Positions 57,009 through 64,000 of a DNA stretch of 64,000 bases are shown piece after piece. Every line of letters starts with the position of its first letter. The stretch's first letter is position 1. The stretch is from Cercis canadensis (lineage: Eukaryota; Streptophyta; Magnoliopsida; Fabales; Fabaceae). The translations under genes and the position numbers were made by a program. The stretch lies in contig QAOA01005170.1 in assembly GCA_003255065.1 (NCBI GenBank), positions 88,569-152,568 on the forward strand, written 5' to 3'. The notes under the pieces were generated by a model. That model had not been told where the DNA came from. It did no database searches and was given only the letters and a program-made list of their open reading frames with translations.

Positions 57009-60000
57009 CTAATCCATCTTATTGCGTATACGGGTTGATTTCGGATGTGCTTTTGCTCGTAGCTTTGCAAGGTTAAAGATGACGGTCAATCCTTCAACCA
57101 TTGACCATGATTCATCTCCACCAATTGGGCTAAATTGCCTACCATACGCATGGACTAGGTACTGTGTAGAGTACACTGGTTCCATATAACTCCATGCATG
57201 CACTCTGATAGATGCACAAACTGCAATCGCATGCAAGCAAGGAATATGGAGTGCTTGAAACCTACCACATCCGCACTTTTTGTCATTTAAGTTCAGATGA
57301 AAAGTTTGCCTGCTCCCCTTTTTACTCAAGTCGAATGTCTCCTCTACTTCAAATGAACCAGTATATCTATCAAATAATATTAGCCGGTGTGAAAAGGAAT
57401 AACAGGCATATTCACGCATCTTCTTATCCGCATCATCTGTCTACATTTGTCTATTCGCTAACCTTGCCCAATCATATTCTTGTTTGTCATTAAAAATATA
57501 GTTCATTTTGTAATATGTGGCTCTCACAATGGCAATGATAGGCATGTTGCAAATCTCTTTCAATATGTCATTCACATTTTCAGCAAGTTTGGTCATCATT
57601 AAGCTATAATGTCTGTCATGAGTGTCCCATTGTTGTACCCATTTCGTCGATTCAATATCCTTGATATAATTTCATAAACACTCATTGGGACACTCCCTAT
57701 GTATGTCTATCATTAATTTTTCGAATTAGGCAAACTTAAACTGGACATCTGTAGAAGACGTTTAAAAAAAATTGGGAAAAGTCTAAAAAAGCCTCCTAAA
57801 CTATACACTTTATGCGCTTTAGCCCTCATCCTTCAAAAATGTAGAGAATACCTTTTTCAACTACGAAAAGGTGTACTTTACCCCCACAATCCTGATGTCT
57901 ATCCATTAATGGACGGAAGAAGGGATTTGAATATTATAATTTGACCCTAAAACTCTTTGAATATTACTTTTTTATCCCTATTTTTATAAATTTGTTTCAT
58001 TTATACCCCTATAAAATTACACTATGGCCCATATTAATCACATCATGTGTACATTAATGGACGGACGCCAGGGTTGGGGGGTAAAGTGCATCTTTTCGTA
58101 GTTAAAGGAGGTATTCCCTACATTTTTAAAAGATGAAGGTTAAAACGCATAAAGTGTATAGTTCATGGAGCTTTTTTAAACTTTTCCATAAAAAGTTTAA
58201 TTTCTTTAGATACTAAAAATAATATCCAATTGTTTAGTCATGGGTAATATTCTTACTAGCTCTGTAGATTTAGTGCTTAACATCAACATTTTTAAATGTA
58301 TTGTTCCAATTGCTTACCACGTGCCGCAAGCAGAAAAAAATGATGCCCCAATGGTAGACGTCAACCAACCCATGCGTCTTCAATGGCAAAGATGATGTTA
58401 ACATGACAGTCTGAAATTAAGGCTAAATTTGTAATGCTTCCAACATTATGATGTCTGACAAGTGTTAAAAACCATGATCATGCCTCTTTTGTCTCACCTT
58501 CCACAATGGCATAAGCTAAAGGCAATGGTGACCTATTGTCATCTTGTGTTGTGGTGATGAGGAGAGTGTCAATGTACTTCCCGTACAAAAAATTTCTATC
58601 AATTTACACAACTAGCTTACAAAACCTAAGTGCGTCAATGCATGACTTGAACGCCCAAAAGACACATTTAAATCTCTTCAACGTATGTTCATTTTGTAGC
58701 ATCCAAATTCATCGATCATCCAGACACCAATCAACAACAATTACAGAAGCATGTTTCTCAAGTGTAGCCATTCATCTGAGCAACAAATTATAACTATCCT
58801 TCCAATCATTATACACTGTGGCAATTACTCTTTCCTTTACAAATCACACTTTTCGGTATGATATTTGATATGAGAATGTGCTCCTTATGCGCTCTTGTAT
58901 TAGCTTAATAGGCACACCAACATTCTCCTGAACCATCCCAAAAATGGTTATTACAATCACCTTAACATTTAGTTTGTTGTAATCTTGTGTCAAGGTTAAA
59001 TTTGTGCACATATGAGGCCTATTGTATTTTCTTATCTCCCAAATCTTTCTCCTAGTTTGTAAGCATGCTCGAAGTCTCTAATTGCATCCTTCAGCTTTGT
59101 TTGAATATATCAAACTCAATTTGTTAGGCTTAGACTCCTTCACATGAAAATGTTGATGCACATGAAGGGAGTATTGCTTTATAGCTAATTGAAGATCTTC
59201 TTTGCTTTCGAACTTCTGCCCGATTTGAAACTCATCTCCTTTCTATCATTGGTTGCACGCTGTTACTTGTTCAACATCCTCAACTTTTTGCATTGCCTCC
59301 CAATGAACGTATCCATAATACGGTGGAAGTACTGCTTGCATTGGTGCAACATGTTGCACTCTCCTAGCTATTGGTTCTTATCTCAGTAGCTCCACATTAA
59401 GATCTGGCAAGTCTTCCCTTTTCTCATTATTGCTTGATTTTCCAATGTTTGGGCTGTAATCATGATCCTCATCATCACTGCTGTCAATTAGAGGATCAGT
59501 AGGTGAATTGTCGCGACTTCTGTTTTCCCGCTCATCTCTATGCTGGCTACATCTGGCTTCATGTACTTCAATGTCACCACCGCGAACATCCGAACTTAGT
59601 CACGGGTCACTATTTTCATACTCGTAGTCTCCTTCTGGCATTTGCGTTTGACTAGAAGTAGCCAAACCATATTAAAATCCATGTGAACCAATCTCTAGTT
59701 CATAACAAGGCTCGGCTTCTATCCCCACTTGACTATATGAAGGATAGGAACAAGACAATGAACTTGGGCCAACTTTTGCAACAGCTTCAGGTTCACCTCC
59801 ATCTCCACCAACATTTATAGTCATGATGTTAACATATATCTCAATTAGACCCAAAGTAGAATGTTAAATATTGCTCTCAAACATCATCACAACATCTTCA
59901 TCACATCCCAATTCAAATGCATGATAAAACAATGGATTAACTGAAATTAGGAATTTATAAATTATCTTTTGAATTACTTCATTTGCTTGAAGTCTCATCT

Positions 60001-60136
60001 TAGTGTGAATATAAAATTTTAATCTATCCAATCCACATATCTTCTTCAAGTTCAACTCATGGATTGTCGCCCCCAAACACATTACATCTTGGGGCTCATT
60101 ATATATCCGACCATTATGATGTATTAATATATGCAT
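57009..60136 (-). pseudogene. MuDR-type MULE transposase, broken
   Basis: The cut-and-paste enzyme of the element. From the ATG at 60136: N-terminal PB1-like domain (MHILIHHNGRIYNE ... DEDVVMMFES, to about 59864); acidic linker; MuDR DNA-binding domain near 59225-58950 (QKFESKEDLQLAIKQYSLHV ... IWEIRKYNRPHMC); MULE catalytic domain about 58610-58290 (IDRNFLYGKYIDTLLITTTQ, AYAIVEGETKEA, LISDCHVNI); a MITE at 57775-58188; then the SWIM zinc finger KCGCGRFQALHIPCLHAIAV and C terminus to 57009. Stops include one just before the catalytic IDRN and TGA for Trp at EA-SWF. Domain order and size match autonomous MULEs, so the element was once able to move itself. Confidence 0.88.
57775..58188. mobile_element. 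MITE with 150-bp inverted repeats inside the transposase
   Basis: Starts GGAAAAGTCTAAAAAAGC and ends with its reverse complement GCTTTTTTAAACTTTTCC. The arms pair through CTATACACTTTATGCG and AACTACGAAAAGGTGTACTTTA over about 150 bases, with a 100-base centre. No coding capacity. Flanks are A-rich, so the target duplication is not clear (a 9-base imperfect candidate). Ends resemble Mutator-type MITEs. Confidence 0.8.
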
Positions 60137-60179
60137 CTTCTTCTTAATTTTCTTTTCAATCACAATTAGTATATAAATA

Positions 60180-60740
60180 AGAGGTTTCTTAGATATTTTT
60201 TATATTTATGTAGTATGTCATACTATATGAAATTAGTCAATATAGGAATAACATGTGTAAAAATTAACTATTTTTAAATTTCTTTGAAAAAATGAAATAA
60301 ATCATATTTATATTCAATAAAATATAAAAATTATGTATGTTTGTCACATCAGTGTAGTATGACATACTCATGTAGTATCATAGAATTCTCAATATAAATA
60401 TTAACACATTTTTATAGTAACTAAATTTTCATCATTAACCATTCATAATTATCACTTTTAAGCACNTAATTCTCACTTTTAAGCACAATTTATTACAATT
60501 ATCAATCAGTAAATAAGTAAATATAATTAAAACATTTATTTCTAATAATACTCTAATAATAAATATAATAAATCTAATCAAGATTATGAAATAAAAGTAC
60601 CTTCAGAAGCTCAGAGTTATTATAAATTCCCACAGTACTTTCAATCTTTGCAACAAACTCTAACAACAATTTTAAGCTTTGTCAAAAATTTTACACTGAT
60701 AATTCACTCAGGAAGCTAGTATTTATAGATTCGTTCATGC
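60180..60740. other. Upstream of MULE transposase, no gene
   Basis: AT-rich promoter-side sequence. An N at 60466 sits between two copies of CACTTTTAAGCAC, another join-like spot. A GTAGTATGACATACT-type motif recurs near 60212 and 60355. Confidence 0.5.
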
Positions 60741-61018
60741 TTTAGTAGTGTTACTTCACGCTTTTTCATATATAGCGTCAATAGTTTCAAAATGCTCTTC
60801 CTTACATTTTAAAACACGTTGTGCAGTACCAGGAAAAGCGTGTTCAAATAGAACACGTTTTAGGGGTAAAAGAGTCACACTTTACTCTAAGGGAAAGGCC
60901 AGGAGGTGGGGCGAAATGCTGAAGAACATTCTTTTGCCAAGCCTCGAAACACGTGTTAGGAAAAAGAGTCTTCTTTAGGAACACGTTTTTGGCAAAAGTA
61001 TGTTCCAACCTGGGAAAA

Positions 61019-61366
61019 GCGTGATGGACTTAGCAAAAGTGTGTTCCATTTTGACCATGTGTCCCTAGCAAAAGCATGACTCCTCTAAAGGATAAAAGCG
61101 TAATTTGTTAGAAAATGCTTTTCCTATAAAGCATGATTGAATTCATGCTTTTCTATGTCGTACTCCATGAATAGTTATCACAACTTTGAGTGAAAATACT
61201 CTAAAGCGTGTTCAGTTCAAACATATTTTATACAAGTAAAAACGTGTTTAACTCTTATTAAGAAAATAATAAAATATTCAAAAGTGCCCATTTTACATAA
61301 GTACTTTCAAAAGTATCCCATTTATGTAAATATTTTGTACAATTGTATTATTTCAGTAAAATTGCC
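61019..61366 (-). repeat. MULE right terminal inverted repeat
   Basis: Reverse complement of the left arm, followed by the TATTTGTAA target duplication at 61367-61375. Confidence 0.9.
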
Positions 61367-61375
61367 TATTTGTAA

Positions 61376-64000
61376 TATCAAAAGTTTTGGCCCAAGTCAA
61401 TATGATGCACCACTCTTGATACCCATGTGTATTTTAATCTTTATATACCCAAGTTACATATGCTTTGTGTTTAATATGTAGCCTGCATAAAATGAAAATA
61501 CAATTTCTAAGGTGGTGTTTGGTACCAATTATGTTTTAATATTCCTGGGAAAGTGAGGTGGGAATCAAAGTTTCTCATGTTTGGTACAAAAGATAAAAAA
61601 TCATTCCCAAGAATCAAGGATTCCCGAGAATGAAAATTTGTACATAAAACTTGAAAATTTCATTCCCACTTGTAAGGGTGGGAAAGGGAAAATTTTGCCT
61701 TGTAAAATTACTCAATTACCCCCAATTTTGGCTTGTAAAACACGATTATTCAAGAAGCCTTCCTCATTCATGCTTGAAACCATTTTGCTGCGTTCTCCCT
61801 CTATTGCTACATTTTCTCTCTAGTGATCTGCGTCTCGCGTCTCTGTGCTTTCTAGCTTGTAAGAATCTTCTTCTTTTTTGACTCTCTTTCACTTTGTGTG
61901 CTATTGCTGGATGATTCTCATTTTGCATCCTTGGATTATGATGCATAAATTGTATTTCTTCTCATTTTTGGGTGTTTCTCCTCCTGATTTATAGGTCTTT
62001 CATGTTAAGAACACCACTCCAAGCACCCTTTTGCCCTGACACTCGTTTTATGAGTAATCGATTTCATGGAGTTTGGCAAAAATGGGGATTTGGAGATGGA
62101 CGATTTTTTGAGATCTTTGTTTGTCGCAAGGTTTGTTGTAAAAAGGGTATAAGACATTTGTTATCTCTTCTTATCTCTTCCTTAAGGGGACTCTGGCAAA
62201 TCAAAGAAATGTTTGAGAAATGTTGAAGTTAAAATTAGTTTCATAGCTCCATATAGATTTGTACTTGTTTCAATTCAATTTGTCTAAAACTTGCTTTTGA
62301 ACTAGTTTTAAATCACATATTGTTTGGTGAATCAATTTTGAAATTTGAAAACTAAACTAGTTTTAAATCACTAAGTTCTATATAGTTGCTAAGGCTCAAT
62401 ATAATACTTGAGAAGACAATTAATATATCCAACAAAAAAAAAGGCAAAAAAACTCATCAGATCTGTTTCTTGTTTTTGAAAGAGTAACAGGAAAAGAAAA
62501 CCAAAAAATGTATATGCATGAAGAAGAGAGTAAAATTGAATGTCTCTATACCTTTATGTGACATAATTGGAGAAAATGCGAAGAAAGCTATCATATGCAA
62601 AAATCTGCACATGGTACCAACTAGTCACTGATAAGATATTATCAACATGCTATAGAAACTACTAATTCTATACAAACAATATTTTTTTAATGCAGTGTGC
62701 TATGTATGCTACTCTTTGGTGTATCTGGTTAGAGCATAATGCTATGATTTTCAAAGGGAATTATCTGTACTCATATTTATTGTGAGATAGGATTGTCTTC
62801 ATGGCTTCCCTCTAGTGCTATGCACATGGTTTCTTCAAGGGGGATAACCTTAACTTCTATATAGAGAGATAGGCATGCCATTTTGTTTTGAAGCTTTCTC
62901 TCTGTACCTCTTCTTTTGTCCTTTTGTTGTATTTTCTTTTGTTTCTTTTGTTTAAGTAGGATTTGTTATCCTCCTCCTCCCTTGTGTTTTTCCTTTCTTT
63001 CTATCTAATGGACTTCTTCTTCTATCAAAAACAAGCATGCACCAATCACCATATGAGGTGAGGAAAGTTTGATGTGTTTTTTATCTGATAGGAAAGTCTA
63101 ATAATTTAATAATAATCTTGCTATTTACATTTAATTTTCTTTTTATGAACAAAAGAATTCATTGCAAATTAAGAAAGTTAAAAATTGAGGATGAAGCATG
63201 CTACTAAGGCAATTAACTTTCTGCCTTTTACATATTAATATGGCCTAGTGGGGCTTATGACCCTTCATATCTATTAGTCATTTTTAGAGCTAATGAGGTA
63301 TAATAGCATGTCAACATTTTTAAAGGCTTTCTTTTTTGTTCAAAAGGTTTCAATTTTCTATATGACAAATTCCATTGCAGCTTGATGAAGGCATTTGAGG
63401 GGAAGGGGGAAATTCTTTTGGAATTATAAGATTTATGTTTGTAGAATGAGAAATTTTGATTTATCTAGAACAAATCATAACAAAAACCAAGTCTTACATA
63501 GATATTTACTTGTATAGTTGAATATACATGTATAAGGTACACTGGTACAACGATTTAAATTTTTTGGGGGTTCATGCTTTCCTATATTGTATAATAACAA
63601 TGCTTTGACGTGTTTGTGATAGTATCAATATAGTAATTAAGATGTATCTTTGTACATTTTAGAATTATTTATAATGCTAGAAGTTTTTTGCTGCCATAGA
63701 TGTTGCAATTTGTAGGTACATAATGCTCTCTTCATATCTGAGTTTGACCATATTATTATCGACCAGAATTGCTCTTCTCAACATTTATGTTAACTGCTTG
63801 CTTTGTGACAATGAAGGTGGTAACATGTGCCCAGCTGGTGGAGTTGGAATTTATAATATCTATTGTTACTTAGTTTTAACTATTAGGTGACAAATATTCT
63901 TATATCTCTGTTTGTTTACTTTCATTTTCTATGAAATTACTTTTTTTTTCATTGCTGGGGCTGAAAGTATTTGTATGTTTGACACTTCTATGAGCAAGTG
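61376..64000. other. No gene seen apart from a LINE relic
   Basis: 61500-61640 has GTGTTTGGTAC and ATTCCCAAGAAT motifs of the kind seen in small plant DNA elements but without matching ends. 61790-62230 is C/T-rich with a possible intron acceptor near 61998 and a short frame of unknown meaning. The rest is AT-rich. Confidence 0.45.
62690..62885 (+). pseudogene. LINE reverse-transcriptase C-terminal relic
   Basis: A forward frame with stops reads CAMYATLWCIWLEHNAMIFK, DRIVFMASL and HGFFKGDNLNFYIERD, the zf-RVT end of plant non-LTR retrotransposons (pattern W-x-I-W-x-E-R-N-x-R-x-F). Followed by a T/C-rich tail to about 63040. Only this piece remains. Confidence 0.5.

Larger units (their letters stand above)
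49963..61366. mobile_element. Mutator-like element (MULE), 11.4 kb, with PMD cargo
   Basis: The left end (from GGGAATTTTACT) and the right end (reverse complement from GGCAATTTTACT) are inverted repeats of roughly 350 bases. A perfect 9-bp target duplication TATTTGTAA flanks it (49954-49962, 61367-61375), diagnostic of the Mutator superfamily. Contents: 56-60 bp minisatellite, a plant-mobile-domain gene (forward), an unrecognised two-exon gene (reverse), a telomere-like repeat block, and a MuDR transposase (reverse) split by a MITE. All recognised genes are broken. Confidence 0.93.

Noticed and set aside
1-64000. tRNA, rRNA or microRNA genes
   Set aside because: No cloverleaf with A and B boxes or rRNA core sequence was recognised; the TGGTATCAGAGC hits are retroelement primer sites, not tRNA genes.

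Overview
The window is nuclear DNA of a plant, most likely a eudicot. It is AT-rich, has spliced plant genes with GT-AG introns, plastid DNA lodged in the nucleus, and dense layers of plant transposons (copia and gypsy LTR elements, hAT, Mutator) plus endogenous pararetrovirus. I cannot name the species. Five single N bases (854, 36285, 43084, 48711, 60466) sit in simple repeats or between short duplicated flanks and look like imperfect assembly joins.

Layout. 1-775: plastid rps19-rpl2 DNA. 565-3515: first copy of a duplicated block holding exon 1 and the promoter of a sieve-element-occlusion (SEO) gene whose remainder lies left of the window. 3516-10097: no convincing gene; a fold-back element at about 4536-5612. 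10098-10631: unrecognised coiled-coil ORF. 10976-12252: solo LTR with an exact 5-bp target duplication. 12258-17460: reverse-strand, decayed, tandemly repeated 3' ends of a CC-NBS-LRR type resistance gene. 20196-28560: rearranged, broken endogenous Caulimoviridae-like sequence with three copies of its intergenic region in two orientations, one split by a second solo LTR. 28588-35620: reverse-strand copia element A, 3'-truncated, with a nearly complete copia element B (30419-35256) inserted in its gag. 36873-40610: a complete-looking seven-exon SEO gene on the reverse strand; its first intron holds a decayed rpl2 fragment. 39628-48885: second copy of the duplicated block, interrupted by a 6.4-kb hAT element (41068-47465) whose empty site is preserved in the first copy. 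49963-61366: an 11.4-kb Mutator-like element with long inverted ends and a 9-bp target duplication, carrying a broken MuDR transposase, a broken plant-mobile-domain gene and an unrecognised two-exon gene. 61376-64000: no gene except a LINE relic.

How it fits together. The only host gene that looks functional is the SEO gene, which encodes a structural phloem protein that plugs sieve tubes on wounding. It belongs to a tandem pair, and most differences between the two copies come from transposon insertion, microsatellite growth and plastid-DNA decay. The most unusual objects are the large Mutator-like element with its cargo, and the plastid fragment in SEO intron 1, which is decayed in one duplicate but intact in the other.
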